From Chryseobacterium lathyri (GTDB taxonomy: Bacteria; Bacteroidota; Bacteroidia; Flavobacteriales; Weeksellaceae): DNA of 64,000 bases. The stretch is taken from the NCBI RefSeq assembly GCF_003290185.1, contig NZ_QNFY01000004.1, positions 1 through 64,000 of the forward strand, written 5' to 3'. The notes beneath the pieces are model-generated. The model was given only the letters and a program-made list of their open reading frames with translations. It was not told the DNA's origin and made no database searches. Below, in pieces: positions 23,274-33,494 of this stretch (position 1 is its first letter; the number at the start of each line of letters is the position of its first letter). Made by a program: the position numbers and the translations under genes.

Positions 23274-24041
23274 TTAGTCTTTTAAAATTTTCTGTGATAC
23301 AGGTTCGTTATTTACAGTTCCTGTAACGATGTAGCTTCCTTTTGCCAGTTCATCAACATTCACAGTTTCATTTTCTTTTACAGAAAGAGATTTTACAACT
23401 TGTCCGAACATATTAAAGATTTTTACATCTTTACAATTTTTCGCAAAATTAATCTCTGATTTAACAAAGGTATTTTTAACTAAGCTATATTTTGATGCTG
23501 AGAAATCAATTGTAGATAAAGATCCGTTTTGGATTAAAGAAAACTCATCAAAACTAGCAGTAGAATTATTATAAGCACGTACTTGCAATTGGAACTGTGC
23601 TGCAGATGCCGGAGAAGTAAAAGTTACTGTTTTTTGAGTCCAAACACTTACTTTAGCTAAATAACCATTATTATTTCTCAATGGATCTGTTGATGCATCA
23701 CTTGTCAAATAGACAGGTGCTGCAGAAGCGTCTAAAAAGCAAGACCAAATTCTGGCTCCATTCCCACTACCAGACGACTTATACCAAAAACTAACGACAT
23801 ATTGGGTATTGGCACTGATAGGAATGTTTTGATAAAAACCATTTGTTGCTGTTGCTACATATTTAGCATAATTTAGTCCTTGGTATGGAGTATCCGTTTC
23901 AACAGTAGGTAATGTATAAGAAGTTCCTGTACCAGCTGTCCAGCTGCTAACCCCACTTTCAAAACTCGGGTTTTGAACTAAATTCTGAGAAAATCCGAAA
24001 ACACATGAAGTGATTCCCAAAATAGTAAAGATTTTTTTCAT
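23274..24041 (-). CDS. T9SS-secreted protein with CBM4/9-like domain
   Basis: 255 aa. Signal peptide (FGFSQ). Residues ~20-175 form a jelly-roll carbohydrate-binding module of the CBM4/9 type: NLVQNPSFESGVSSWTAGT and NTQYVVSFWYKSSG, with QVRAYNNSTASFDEF. The C-terminal ~75 residues are a type A T9SS sorting domain (KNCKDVKIFNMFGQVVKSL and GSYIVTGTVNNEPVSQK). It is probably a secreted or cell-surface glycan-binding protein without a catalytic domain. It has a 380-bp upstream gap and its own terminator. Confidence 0.85.
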   Translation of the reverse strand: MKKIFTILGITSCVFGFSQNLVQNPSFESGVSSWTAGTGTSYTLPTVETDTPYQGLNYAKYVATATNGFYQNIPISANTQYVVSFWYKSSGSGNGARIWSCFLDASAAPVYLTSDASTDPLRNNNGYLAKVSVWTQKTVTFTSPASAAQFQLQVRAYNNSTASFDEFSLIQNGSLSTIDFSASKYSLVKNTFVKSEINFAKNCKDVKIFNMFGQVVKSLSVKENETVNVDELAKGSYIVTGTVNNEPVSQKILKD

Positions 24042-24422
24042 TATAAAAAGTTTTAAATTTATGAGTTAAAAGTACAAAAAAACCATCACTATATAAAAGT
24101 GGCAAGACATAATTAACAATTAATTAAAGTCAATTTTTTAACAATCTTTCGGGAAACCTTACTACCATTACTATTTCCTATTGTGAAATAAATCTCTTGC
24201 CAAAGACTTATTGTACTTTAAGTTGCATTTTCGGTAATTAATAAAGATTTAACAAACGTATAAAAAATTAATGATTGCGAAATTTGAGTATCAATAATCT
24301 ACATGATAAAATCACCAGTAATTTTCAGGGATTTACAATAATTAGATTAAATTTCTGTTAATAATGCTAAATCCCGTTCCGTTAACATTTTTTAGTTATT
24401 TTTACGAATTATTTTAAAACAC
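24042..24422. other. 381-bp divergent intergenic region
   Basis: AT-rich DNA between two divergent gene starts (24041 minus, 24423 plus). It must contain both promoters. I see no hairpin or clear binding site. Confidence 0.5.
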
Positions 24423-27400
24423 TTGCGCAATCTTTTTCTTCTGATCGGTTTGTTTTTCATGGGCATATTTTCGGCCCATGCGCAAATATTTTCGTGGAAA
24501 AATCCAAATATTCCTGAAGACAGTATTAAAAAAGACAGCATCCTTGCAGCCCGTTTTGAACAGGATATTTTCGCAAAAGACACTCTGGATTTTGTAAAAA
24601 CCAACAACAAAATAATCGTAGATGAGGCAGTACTTGTCAAAAACGACAAAAAAAGATTTTTAGGAGAGCTGAACTCTAAAGGCTCCATCATTCGTGGAAT
24701 TACATTCGGTAACAACCAGGGACAATCTGTACAGAGTTCCATGGATCTTCAGATTTCCGGAAGGCTTTCTAAGGATGTGACTATTTTAGCAAGTATTTCG
24801 GATCATAACCTTCCGATTCAGGCTGATGGCTATACACAAACCCTGGAAGAGTTTGACAAGATTTATATGCAGCTGAATATTAAGGATAAATCGATCCTCA
24901 GAGCTGGGCATCTTGATCTTGTAGAATCGAAAAATTATTTTGCAAAATTCCAGAGACGAAGCATGGGGCTTGAGTTTCAGACTGAATTCGGAAAGGATAA
25001 CAAAACCTTTGTAGATGTTTCCATGGGGGTTGCACGAAGTGAATTTCACAGGGTCCGTTTTCAGGGAGTGGAAGGCAACCAGGGACCCTACCGTTTAACC
25101 GGGAAGAATGGTGAGCAGTTTATCACCCTTATTTCCGGCTCCGAGCAGGTGTTTATTGATGGTATTTTAATGAAGCGTGGTGAAAACCAGGATTATGTCA
25201 TTAATTATAATACCGGAGAGGTAACCTTTACCAGCTTCCGTCCTATTTTTCAGCAGAATTTTATTACAATTTCATATAATTATACGAACAGGAATTACTC
25301 CCGATATTTATTTACCGGAAAAGTAGAACATCAGAGAGAGAAGTTTAAAGTAGGAATGAACTGGTTCATGGAAAATGACAACAAAAATGCTCCCCTTTCT
25401 TTAAATCTTTCCAAAGAAGATGAACAGATCCTTGCCGATGCCGGTAATGACCTCAATCTGATGTATGCACCATCAGGAGTAGTTACTCCATATGATGTTA
25501 ATAAAATTCTGTATCGCTTAAATCCAGCCGGAAATTTCTACGAGTTTTCGACAGATCAGAATGAAACACTTTATCAGGTTTCTTTTACTTATTTTGGTAT
25601 TAATCAGGGGGATTACAAAATTACACAGACAACTAATAACGGCCGCGTTTTTGAGTATGTCGGGAATAATATGGGAGATTATAAAGCGGTAAGAAAACTT
25701 CCTTCCCCTCAGAAATCGCAGGTGTATTCGGTAAATTCCGAATATCTTTTAAAAGAGGGTAAAATTGGGGCTGATTTTTCACTGAGCAATTATGATCTGA
25801 ATTTATTTTCTTCAAAAGATGCCGCTCAAAACATTGGATATGCATGGCGTATTTTCGGAAATAAAAGTTTTACAAAAAATAACTGGAAAGGAACTCCGAG
25901 TTTTGAATATCAATATATAGACAAGCAATTTCATATTCTAGACCGTATCAATGATGTAGAATTCTCGAGAGATTTTAACCTGGTACAGGAATTCAGCCAG
26001 AGAACTCAAAACAGGTTTATATTCAGCTTTTTAAATAAATGGAACAATAAATCTACTCTGAATTACCGCGTAAACTACCTGGATGAACAGGATACCTACA
26101 AAGGGATAAAAAATGATCTTGATCTTAGCTGGATCACAGGAAAGTTCTTTACAAAAGGAAACTTGTCATACCTTAATACGAATGCTACACTTCAGGACAC
26201 GAAATTCATCCGGGGTGGAGTTTCTACAGAATTTACCGGTAAAAAAGGAAGCTGGGCTATCGGAGGAAGCATGGAACATAATGAGAAGAAGTATAATGAT
26301 ACGCAGCTCATGGATGTTACCAGTTTCAGCTGGAAAGAGATCTTTGTTCAGAAAAAGATCGGTGACAGTACACGCACAAAGCTTCTTGCAAAAGTGTATA
26401 TGAGAGATAACGACTCTGTACGAAACAACAGGCTGGAAAGTATGAATAATATCCTGGGAATTATGGCAGAAAGCCAGCTGATCAAAACCGAAAGAACTAC
26501 TTTAAATGCTTTGATACATTATAGAAAATTCTTTTACCAGAATGATGAAGCTGACATGACCCGAAATAATGATTTCGTAGTCGGAAATATTCTATATAAT
26601 CAGCAATTATTCAGAAACGGGATGCGCCTGCAGGCATTTTATGAACTTGGAAACGGACAGGAAGCACAAAGGGAATTCCAGTATCTTAAAGTAACAGACG
26701 GACAGGGTGTCTATAAATGGACCGATTATAACGGAGACGGCATCCAGCAGCTCGATGAATTCGAAATTGCTGAATATTCTGACTTAGCACAATATATCAG
26801 GATTTACACCAATTCTGTACGCTATATTCCTTCCAATAAAAATAAAATTCAGCTGGCATTATTCGTTAATCCGTCGATAGTTTTCAATTCTGAAAATGCA
26901 TTTTTAAAACGATGGAATTTTAATGTTTCGTTGAATTCACAAAACTCTTTTTACAAAAAGGACAAGGTTCTGGTACTGAATCCTTTTGAAAAAAACAGCG
27001 ATCAGATCTTAAAAAACCAGAATATTCTGGCCTCTGTCCAGTTTAATCCAACTGAAAAATCCGGATGGAACGGAAACTACCGTTTTATTACCAATGATAA
27101 CCTCATCAATGCCAATTTCAGTAATGAAGAACGTGAGCAGGTTTCTCATTTTATCAATATTGGATATTGGTTTAACAAGGAATTCAGAGTTGATTGGGAA
27201 AATTCGATTCACGATCTTAAAAATTCATCCCAGCTATTCGCCACAAGGGATTACCGTTTGAATAATATTGAAACCAAACCGAAGGCCACCTATAAATTTA
27301 CAGATGCAATCCAGGCGGAACTTTCTTCTGCTTACCGTCAGAAAAAAAGAATAGATGGTGAGGAACTCCTGAAAGCTTTTGATGTAACAGGAACCATTCA

Positions 27401-27650
27401 GTGGGAACGCAGAAAAACTTCGATCAGGGGAAATTTCTCTTTCATCAATAATGATTTTACCGGAAACAATTTCAGTATTGTAGGAAACCAGATGCTGGAC
27501 GGTCTTAAACCCGGCAAAAACCAGGTATGGAGTGTTTTTATTCAGCAGGCGATCAACTCTTTCCTTCAGCTTAATTTAAATTATGAGGGAAGGAATTCCG
27601 GAGACAGGACCATTCACATCGGAAGTATGCAGGTAAAAGCGAGCTTTTAA
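24423..27650 (+). CDS. Very large outer-membrane beta-barrel protein with a Ca-loop motif
   Basis: 1075 aa from a TTG start, signal peptide ending FSAHAQ. Residues ~80-280 read GSIIRGITFGNNQGQSVQSS and DGYTQTLEEFDKIY, with GSEQVFIDGILMKRGENQDY, a pattern seen in SprA-like and related flavobacterial outer-membrane proteins. From ~300 onward it is an alternating barrel-like chain. Near residue 775 DYNGDGIQQLDEFE is an EF-hand/dockerin-type calcium loop. It could be a large porin or part of secretion or motility machinery. It is monocistronic. Confidence 0.75.
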   Translation: MRNLFLLIGLFFMGIFSAHAQIFSWKNPNIPEDSIKKDSILAARFEQDIFAKDTLDFVKTNNKIIVDEAVLVKNDKKRFLGELNSKGSIIRGITFGNNQGQSVQSSMDLQISGRLSKDVTILASISDHNLPIQADGYTQTLEEFDKIYMQLNIKDKSILRAGHLDLVESKNYFAKFQRRSMGLEFQTEFGKDNKTFVDVSMGVARSEFHRVRFQGVEGNQGPYRLTGKNGEQFITLISGSEQVFIDGILMKRGENQDYVINYNTGEVTFTSFRPIFQQNFITISYNYTNRNYSRYLFTGKVEHQREKFKVGMNWFMENDNKNAPLSLNLSKEDEQILADAGNDLNLMYAPSGVVTPYDVNKILYRLNPAGNFYEFSTDQNETLYQVSFTYFGINQGDYKITQTTNNGRVFEYVGNNMGDYKAVRKLPSPQKSQVYSVNSEYLLKEGKIGADFSLSNYDLNLFSSKDAAQNIGYAWRIFGNKSFTKNNWKGTPSFEYQYIDKQFHILDRINDVEFSRDFNLVQEFSQRTQNRFIFSFLNKWNNKSTLNYRVNYLDEQDTYKGIKNDLDLSWITGKFFTKGNLSYLNTNATLQDTKFIRGGVSTEFTGKKGSWAIGGSMEHNEKKYNDTQLMDVTSFSWKEIFVQKKIGDSTRTKLLAKVYMRDNDSVRNNRLESMNNILGIMAESQLIKTERTTLNALIHYRKFFYQNDEADMTRNNDFVVGNILYNQQLFRNGMRLQAFYELGNGQEAQREFQYLKVTDGQGVYKWTDYNGDGIQQLDEFEIAEYSDLAQYIRIYTNSVRYIPSNKNKIQLALFVNPSIVFNSENAFLKRWNFNVSLNSQNSFYKKDKVLVLNPFEKNSDQILKNQNILASVQFNPTEKSGWNGNYRFITNDNLINANFSNEEREQVSHFINIGYWFNKEFRVDWENSIHDLKNSSQLFATRDYRLNNIETKPKATYKFTDAIQAELSSAYRQKKRIDGEELLKAFDVTGTIQWERRKTSIRGNFSFINNDFTGNNFSIVGNQMLDGLKPGKNQVWSVFIQQAINSFLQLNLNYEGRNSGDRTIHIGSMQVKASF

Positions 27651-27902
27651 TTGTGAGGGAGTTTGAGGGTATGAGAGCTTGTGGATGGGGATGGGCTACT
27701 GATTGCAAGGTTTTTGTTATCATCTATTTAGTTATTAAAGCCTCTCGTCTCCTATCTTATGTCTGAAATTTAATATCTGTCATTTAAACCTTGCCATTCA
27801 CTTGTGAAGCAAAAACTCACTATCCACATCAATTTTTTTCAAATAGATATCCACCATTTACAGTCATAGATATTATCATATTTTCAAATGTTTATAATTT
27901 CG

Positions 27903-27910
27903 TAAATTTG
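27903..27910 (+). promoter_or_regulatory. -7 box directly before dusB
   Basis: TAAATTTG ends five bases before the dusB ATG (27915), suggesting a leaderless or near-leaderless transcript as for aroC. Confidence 0.4.
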
Positions 27911-27914
27911 CCGA

Positions 27915-28910
27915 ATGGTAAAAATAGGCAATATAGAACTGCCGGAATTTCCGCTTTTGCTGGCTCCGATGGAAGATGTAAGTGATCCTCCGTTCAGACG
28001 CCTGTGCAAGATGCACGGGGCAGATCTGATGTATTCAGAATTCATTTCTTCTGAAGGCTTGATTCGTGATGCAATGAAGAGCCGTAAGAAGCTGGATATT
28101 TTCGATTATGAAAGACCGGTTGGTATTCAGATCTTTGGTGGAGACGAAGAGGCGATGGCGATGTCTGCAAGGATTGTAGAGACGGTAAACCCGGATCTCG
28201 TGGATATTAATTTCGGATGCCCTGTAAAGAAAGTAGTTTGTAAAGGAGCAGGAGCGGGAGTTCTTAAGGATATTGACCTTATGGTACGCCTTACCAAAGC
28301 TGTTGTAAGTTCTACTCATCTGCCGGTAACGGTTAAAACCCGTCTGGGATGGGACAGCACCAGTATTAATATAGATGAAGTGGCAGAACGTTTACAGGAA
28401 ACCGGTATCAAAGCTTTAACGATACATGCCAGAACGCGTGCACAGATGTATAAGGGCGAAGCGGACTGGGAACATATTTCCAGAATAAAACAAAATCCAA
28501 ATATTGAGATTCCTATTTTCGGAAACGGAGATATTGATTCTCCGGAAAAAGCCCTGGAATACAAACAAAAATATGCATGCGACGGGATTATGATCGGTCG
28601 TGCAGCAATTGGGTATCCTTGGATTTTTAATGAGATTAAACATTTTTTCAAAACAGGAGAGCACCTTCCGGAGCCTGTTATTGCAGACCGCTTACTTGCT
28701 GTCCGCCAGCACGCAGAATGGAGTGCGGAATGGAAAGGTGAAAAATTGGGTCTTATTGAAATGAGACAGCATTACAGCAATTATTTCCGTGGGGTTCCTC
28801 ATTTCAAGGAATTCAGGAAAAAATTCCTTGAGGTATTTACTTTGGAAGAAATGGATGCTTTGATTAAAGAGACGCAGCAGTTCTACGAAGAATACCCGGC
28901 ACAGGTATAA
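27915..28910 (+). CDS. dusB: tRNA-dihydrouridine synthase
   Basis: 331 aa. FMN-dependent reduction of uridine in tRNA. Motifs seen are PLLLAPMEDVSDPPFR, GAGVLKDIDLM, the catalytic-Cys region DINFGCPVKKVVCKGAGAG and the phosphate-binding DGIMIGRAAIGYPW. Length is normal. A bidirectional terminator separates it from the convergent deoC. Confidence 0.95.
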   Translation: MVKIGNIELPEFPLLLAPMEDVSDPPFRRLCKMHGADLMYSEFISSEGLIRDAMKSRKKLDIFDYERPVGIQIFGGDEEAMAMSARIVETVNPDLVDINFGCPVKKVVCKGAGAGVLKDIDLMVRLTKAVVSSTHLPVTVKTRLGWDSTSINIDEVAERLQETGIKALTIHARTRAQMYKGEADWEHISRIKQNPNIEIPIFGNGDIDSPEKALEYKQKYACDGIMIGRAAIGYPWIFNEIKHFFKTGEHLPEPVIADRLLAVRQHAEWSAEWKGEKLGLIEMRQHYSNYFRGVPHFKEFRKKFLEVFTLEEMDALIKETQQFYEEYPAQV

Positions 28911-28913
28911 AAT

Positions 28914-28943
28914 AAAAAAACCATCAGATTGATGGTTTTTTTT
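28914..28943. terminator. Bidirectional terminator between dusB and deoC
   Basis: ACCATCA and TGATGGT with A runs on the left and T runs on the right, so it can end transcripts from both strands (dusB plus, deoC minus). Confidence 0.85.
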
Positions 28944-28946
28944 GTC

Positions 28947-29690
28947 TTAATATCCTCCTGATGAAGATTCGTTTTTTATTAAATTCAAAGCTGAAGAGGT
29001 TCCTATTCTTTTCACTCCCATGCTGATCATTTTCTCGGCATCTTCGGGGGTTCTTACTCCTCCGGCTGCTTTTACAGGAAGCTTTCCTGCGTTATCCAGC
29101 ATGATTTTTATGCCTTCAAACGTTGCTCCGTTCGGTTTTCCGTCTTCTGTTTGGTAAAAACCTGTAGAAGATTTTACAAAAATGTTCGGCAGATCATTTT
29201 CGGAGAAGTTTTCTACCGACCAATCTGAAATATTTTTAGTAATATCCGCAATCTGTGCATCCGTTAATGCCGCAATTTCAATGATCCATTTTGCGATCTT
29301 CTGATTCTGCAGAGCAAGTTTTGTACATTTTACAAACTCGTCTTTTACCAGGGCAAGATCTCCTTTGAGATAAGCATTATAATTAACAACAAAATCGAGT
29401 TCATCTGCTCCGTCTTCAATTGCTTTTGATGCTTCAGCAAGTTTCTCGTCCACAGTATAAGTTCCTTCATGAAAACCTATTACGGTGCCCACTGCAACAT
29501 TTGAATGTCTTTCCTGAATATACTTTTTGATATCGGTTACATAATCCGGACGGATCATTACGGCAAAAATACCATGGTCTATGGCCTCCTGCGCAAGCTT
29601 TTTATCTATCTGTAATGTTTCTTCGTTTGAAATTCCTGACTGTTCGGGTGTTTTCAAATAGGTTGAATCCAAATATTGGGCAATCTTCAT
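28947..29690 (-). CDS. deoC: Deoxyribose-phosphate aldolase
   Basis: 247 aa. Splits 2-deoxyribose-5-phosphate into glyceraldehyde-3-phosphate and acetaldehyde. Motifs seen are ELDFVVNYNAYLKGD, FVKSSTGFY with the Schiff-base Lys (VKSSTGF) and VKAAGGVRTPEDA. The order of genes (exonuclease-fold gene, Lrp-type regulator, deoC) on one strand with 5- and 14-bp gaps suggests one operon. Confidence 0.95.
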   Translation of the reverse strand: MKIAQYLDSTYLKTPEQSGISNEETLQIDKKLAQEAIDHGIFAVMIRPDYVTDIKKYIQERHSNVAVGTVIGFHEGTYTVDEKLAEASKAIEDGADELDFVVNYNAYLKGDLALVKDEFVKCTKLALQNQKIAKWIIEIAALTDAQIADITKNISDWSVENFSENDLPNIFVKSSTGFYQTEDGKPNGATFEGIKIMLDNAGKLPVKAAGGVRTPEDAEKMISMGVKRIGTSSALNLIKNESSSGGY

Positions 29691-29695
29691 AATCT

Positions 29696-30166
29696 TTATA
29701 CTTTCAGTTGTCTGTAAATACCTTGTTCCAAAGATATGAAAGTTTCTGTTCTTGTCACTCCTTTCAGCTTCTGAAGTTTGTTCAGGATCTGCATAAGATG
29801 GTCATTGTCTTTACAAAGAACCTTTAAGAATATGGTGTAATTTCCCGTTGTATAATGGGCTTCCACTACCTCATTCACTTCTTGCAGAGATTTTACAACC
29901 TCCGGATAGTGGCTGGGCTGGTCCAGAAACATTCCGATATACGAAATTACTTTATATCCGATTTTTTTAGGATTAAGGAATGAAATGGAGTTTTCAATAA
30001 CTCCCGCATGCTCGAGTTTTTTAATTCTCTGATGTACTGCTGTTGTGGAAATTCCAACATTTTTTGAAATGTGGGCTAAGGACGTTTTAGCATTATCCAT
30101 CAGCATGTAAATGATTTCTTTGTCAATCGAGTCTAAATGATAACTTGTGTTACTTGAATTTTTCAT
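29696..30166 (-). CDS. Lrp/AsnC-family transcriptional regulator
   Basis: 156 aa. The N-terminal winged HTH reads LDSIDKEIIYMLMDNAKTSL and VGISTTAVHQRIKKLEHAG. The C-terminal ~75 residues are the RAM domain (VVEAHYTTGNYTIFLKVLCK). It binds small molecules such as amino acids; no ligand is predicted. It lies between the exonuclease-fold gene and deoC and may regulate them or itself. Confidence 0.92.
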   Translation of the reverse strand: MKNSSNTSYHLDSIDKEIIYMLMDNAKTSLAHISKNVGISTTAVHQRIKKLEHAGVIENSISFLNPKKIGYKVISYIGMFLDQPSHYPEVVKSLQEVNEVVEAHYTTGNYTIFLKVLCKDNDHLMQILNKLQKLKGVTRTETFISLEQGIYRQLKV

Positions 30167-30180
30167 TTTCTACTTATTAT

Positions 30181-31122
30181 TTATGTTTTTGTTTCTTCAA
30201 ACTTTACAAAAACCGGAAAGTGGTCGCTGTATCCGCCCAAATACCGGGTACCGGCATAGGTTCGGAAGGGACGTCCTTCAAAATTTTTCACCTGGCTGCT
30301 TATTTTTTCAGAATTAAAAATATGGGCACTCTGAAAATTCAAAACATCATTTTCAAAAAGGGATTTTGACATGATGATCTGATCATACAACAGTCCAGAC
30401 TTATAATGAAAAGTAGAATAATTTCTTGTATTAAACAATTCTTGAAAAGGGTTTACCAGGACCTTCTCGTGCTTATTGTCGTAGAGAATTTTTACTAAAT
30501 TTTCATCATCAGGGTTTTCGTTAAAATCACCACACAATATTACATGTTCTTTTTCGCTATCTACAATTTTCAGAATCCGGTTATGGATCTCATTAAGAAT
30601 AAAGTCTCTTTTGGGCTTATTAATATCTTTTTCTCGCTTAGAGGGAAGGTGGGCGATAAAAACATTAATAACAGTTTCTTTATATCTAATTTTAGAAAAA
30701 AGTACATCTCTGGTTGTGTCGTAATTCTCTGTGTTTTTTCTGTTTATAATTTCAAAGAAGAAGGTAATAGTTTCTGAGTCTATGATCTCTACTTTGGCTT
30801 TATGATATAACATGGCAACATCTACCTTTCTCTCATCCATAGAATTGTAATGTACAATTCCATATTCTGAATTAAAAGGCTCCATTTCCACCAGATCTTC
30901 TAAAACTTTCCTTCCGGAAACTTCAGAAAGTCCAATTAAAAATGGGAGATCACCATTTTCCTCCTTCATTAATTGAAAAACGTGTGAAATTTTAAAAAGC
31001 TTATTCCTATATCTTCTTTCATCCCAACCTTTCAAGCCTGATTTTGTAGGATCTAACCGGTGAAGAGGCTTCGGGTCAGGTAAAAATAAATTTTCAACAT
31101 TATAAAAAGAGAACATCTCCAT
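30181..31122 (-). CDS. Endonuclease/exonuclease/phosphatase-fold protein
   Basis: 313 aa, metal-dependent fold of the DNase I family. Motifs include FYNVENLF near the N terminus, HVILCGDFNENPDDENLV (metal-binding D-x-N) and GGYSDHFPVFVKF (His-Asp-His). No signal peptide, so probably cytoplasmic. The nuclease or phosphatase substrate is open. The most upstream gene in the deoC cluster; I chose the ATG at 31122 rather than the TTG two codons earlier. Confidence 0.85.
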   Translation of the reverse strand: MEMFSFYNVENLFLPDPKPLHRLDPTKSGLKGWDERRYRNKLFKISHVFQLMKEENGDLPFLIGLSEVSGRKVLEDLVEMEPFNSEYGIVHYNSMDERKVDVAMLYHKAKVEIIDSETITFFFEIINRKNTENYDTTRDVLFSKIRYKETVINVFIAHLPSKREKDINKPKRDFILNEIHNRILKIVDSEKEHVILCGDFNENPDDENLVKILYDNKHEKVLVNPFQELFNTRNYSTFHYKSGLLYDQIIMSKSLFENDVLNFQSAHIFNSEKISSQVKNFEGRPFRTYAGTRYLGGYSDHFPVFVKFEETKT

Positions 31123-31128
31123 CTGCAA

Positions 31129-31498
31129 AATTTGCTATCTTAAAATTATCAATTTCTTTTTCGTTGTAAATTTATTATTTTTTTTCAAATTTCATTAATT
31201 TATTTATAATATTTTCATCTTAATATTATGTAAGCAATATAAAATATTTAACAAAAAATATCAATAAAAATGCTTTTATAAAGTCAAATTATTAAGCATT
31301 TAAATTTATCAACACAAAAAATAAAACTAAAATAATATATAGTTATCCGATTAACACGAAAAAATTTTTAGTCTTTATAAGATATGATGGATAATTTTCA
31401 CTCATTTCCACTTTACATCAATTCTTATTCTATTTTATCATCAAAATTTCAGAAACGTGAAAAAAAATTGTTTTTTTTACAGTTTTGTGTTATTTTTT
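31129..31498. other. 370-bp very AT-rich gap
   Basis: More AT-rich than its surroundings, with long A and T runs, especially 31250-31498. It separates two minus-strand genes and must hold the promoter of the exonuclease-fold gene and the end of trmD. An A/T-only hairpin about 31456-31482 may end trmD transcription. Nothing else is visible. Confidence 0.5.
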
Positions 31499-32170
31499 TT
31501 AGAGCAAATCAGGACGTTTTTCCTGTGTGATCCTTACAGCTTCTTCATGACGCCATTCTTCTATCTGAGCAAAGTTTCCGCTTAGTAATACCTTTGGCAC
31601 CTCCAGTCCTTTATAAACTTCAGGTCTTGTATAAATAGGCGGCGACAGAAGATCATCCTGAAAACTGTCTGTAAGAGCACTCTGCTCATCATTCAATACT
31701 CCGGGAACCAATCTTATAATAGAGTCCGCAAGAACACATGCTGCCAGCTCACCCCCTGTAAGTACATAGTCGCCAATTGAAATTTCTTTGGTAATGTGAA
31801 GGTCACGAACTCTCTGATCGATACCTTTATAGTGACCGCAAAGGAAGATCAGATTATTTTTTATGGAAAGGGTATTGGCAATTTTCTGGTTTAAGGTGAT
31901 ACCATCCGGCGTAAGATAAATTACTTCGTCATATTCTCTCTGGGATTTAAGATCAGAAATACATTTATCCAGCGGTTCTATCATCATTACCATTCCTGCT
32001 CCGCCTCCATAGGGTTCATCGTCAATCTGTCTGTGCTTATTGATGGCCCAGTCCCTCAGGTGATGGAAATGAACTTCTACTAAACCTTTATCCATTGCCC
32101 TTCTTAAAATAGAAGTCTGAAACGGACTTTCCATTAATTCGGGAAGCACGCTTATTATATCAATTCTCAT
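31499..32170 (-). CDS. trmD: tRNA (guanine-37-N1)-methyltransferase
   Basis: 223 aa. Methylates G37 of tRNAs reading CNN codons; AdoMet is bound in the trefoil knot. Motifs seen are [29 protein letters not shown], and [17 protein letters not shown]. The ATG overlaps the TGA of the upstream oxidoreductase gene by 4 bp (ATGA), so the two are translationally coupled. Confidence 0.97.
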   Translation of the reverse strand: MRIDIISVLPELMESPFQTSILRRAMDKGLVEVHFHHLRDWAINKHRQIDDEPYGGGAGMVMMIEPLDKCISDLKSQREYDEVIYLTPDGITLNQKIANTLSIKNNLIFLCGHYKGIDQRVRDLHITKEISIGDYVLTGGELAACVLADSIIRLVPGVLNDEQSALTDSFQDDLLSPPIYTRPEVYKGLEVPKVLLSGNFAQIEEWRHEEAVRITQEKRPDLL

Positions 32171-33429
32171 TGTAATGTATCATTTTTCTTATTAGGTGAA
32201 ATAATTAATCTTAAAGAAGAATCTTTGTTGAAATAGCTCCACATCCAGTTGAAAAAGACCGCAAGCTTATTTCTTACGCTCAGGATCAGCATGAGGTGAA
32301 GGAACATCCAGAAATACCAGGCCAGAAACCCCTGGAACTTCATAAACGGAAGATCTACCACAGCCCTGTGTTTTCCAATGGTTGCCAGAGAGCCCTGATC
32401 TTTATATTCATACTCTACCCAGTCATTGGTATTCTTCTTCAAGAAATTTTTACCTAAATTTTTTGCTTGATTAATGGCCACATTTGCAACCTGAGGATGC
32501 CCCTTCGGATATTTTGGTGTTTCCATATAGGCAATATCCCCAACTGCGTAAATATTGTCGTAACCTTTTATTTTATTAAACCGATCTACTATATATCTGT
32601 TTTTTACTAATTTTTCTTCCGGAAATCCGCCCACCACATTTCCTGTAACACCTGCTGCCCAGATTACATTATTGGACGGAATATCTTTTCCGCTCTTTGT
32701 GTATACCTTATTACCGTCGTAATCCGTAACAACTTCTCCGCTTAGAAATGTAACACCAAGATCCTTAAGGTATTTTTCAGATTTTTCCTGTGCTTCACTG
32801 CTCATTACGGCAAGCGGTTTTTCCGTGGAGCTTACCAAAATGATCTTAAGCTGATCAAAATTCATGTATGGATAATCTCTGGGAAGAATTTCTTTTTTCA
32901 TCTCGGCAAAAGCTCCCGCCAGCTCTACACCGGTAGGTCCGCTTCCGACAATAACAATATTCCAATTGCCGTCATCGCTTCTGCTTTTTTCAAGAATAAG
33001 TTTTTCAAAGGTCATCAGTACATGATTCCTGATGCTTATTGCTTCCTGGGTATTTTTCATCCCGAAAGCCCTCGATTCCATGTCTTTGTTTCCAAAGAAA
33101 TTGGTTTTGCATCCTGTAGCGATGACCAGTTTATCATAGGTAAACTCTGCTTCATCCGTGATCACCTTATTGTTGGCAGGATCAATTTCTTTAACTTCGG
33201 TAAGGCGAAACTGTGTATTCCTGGATTGCTGAAAAATCTTCCGGAAAGGGAAAGAAATATTGGATGGTTCTATCCTCCCGCATGCAACCTGATAAAAAAG
33301 CGGCTGAAACATATGATGATTCACCCGGTCCAGAACAATTACTTTTTTATTTCTGTTATTCAATGTTTTAGCAAGCTGCAGCCCCGCAAAGCCCCCTCCT
33401 ATGATGATGATCTTTTCGCGTGTTTCCAT
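32167..33429 (-). CDS. NAD(P)/FAD-dependent oxidoreductase (NDH-2 type)
   Basis: 420 aa. The N-terminal Rossmann motif [16 protein letters not shown] binds [20 protein letters not shown] binds NAD, and YAVGDIAYM lies at the FAD ribityl region. The C-terminal ~70 residues ([15 protein letters not shown]) give a membrane-associating helix, as in type II NADH dehydrogenases that reduce quinone without pumping protons. I chose METREKI as start rather than the frame three codons longer. The 4-bp overlap with trmD means coupled translation. Confidence 0.92.
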   Translation of the reverse strand: METREKIIIIGGGFAGLQLAKTLNNRNKKVIVLDRVNHHMFQPLFYQVACGRIEPSNISFPFRKIFQQSRNTQFRLTEVKEIDPANNKVITDEAEFTYDKLVIATGCKTNFFGNKDMESRAFGMKNTQEAISIRNHVLMTFEKLILEKSRSDDGNWNIVIVGSGPTGVELAGAFAEMKKEILPRDYPYMNFDQLKIILVSSTEKPLAVMSSEAQEKSEKYLKDLGVTFLSGEVVTDYDGNKVYTKSGKDIPSNNVIWAAGVTGNVVGGFPEEKLVKNRYIVDRFNKIKGYDNIYAVGDIAYMETPKYPKGHPQVANVAINQAKNLGKNFLKKNTNDWVEYEYKDQGSLATIGKHRAVVDLPFMKFQGFLAWYFWMFLHLMLILSVRNKLAVFFNWMWSYFNKDSSLRLIISPNKKNDTLQ

Positions 33430-33477
33430 AATACACAAATTTACTGATTTTATTTAGCATTTAGTAGTGAAAAAAGT

Positions 33478-33485
33478 TAGTTTTG
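33478..33485 (+). promoter_or_regulatory. -7 box near the GH25 gene start
   Basis: TAGTTTTG, nine bases before the ATG at 33495. It fits TAnnTTTG. Confidence 0.35.
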
Positions 33486-33494
33486 CAAAACTTT

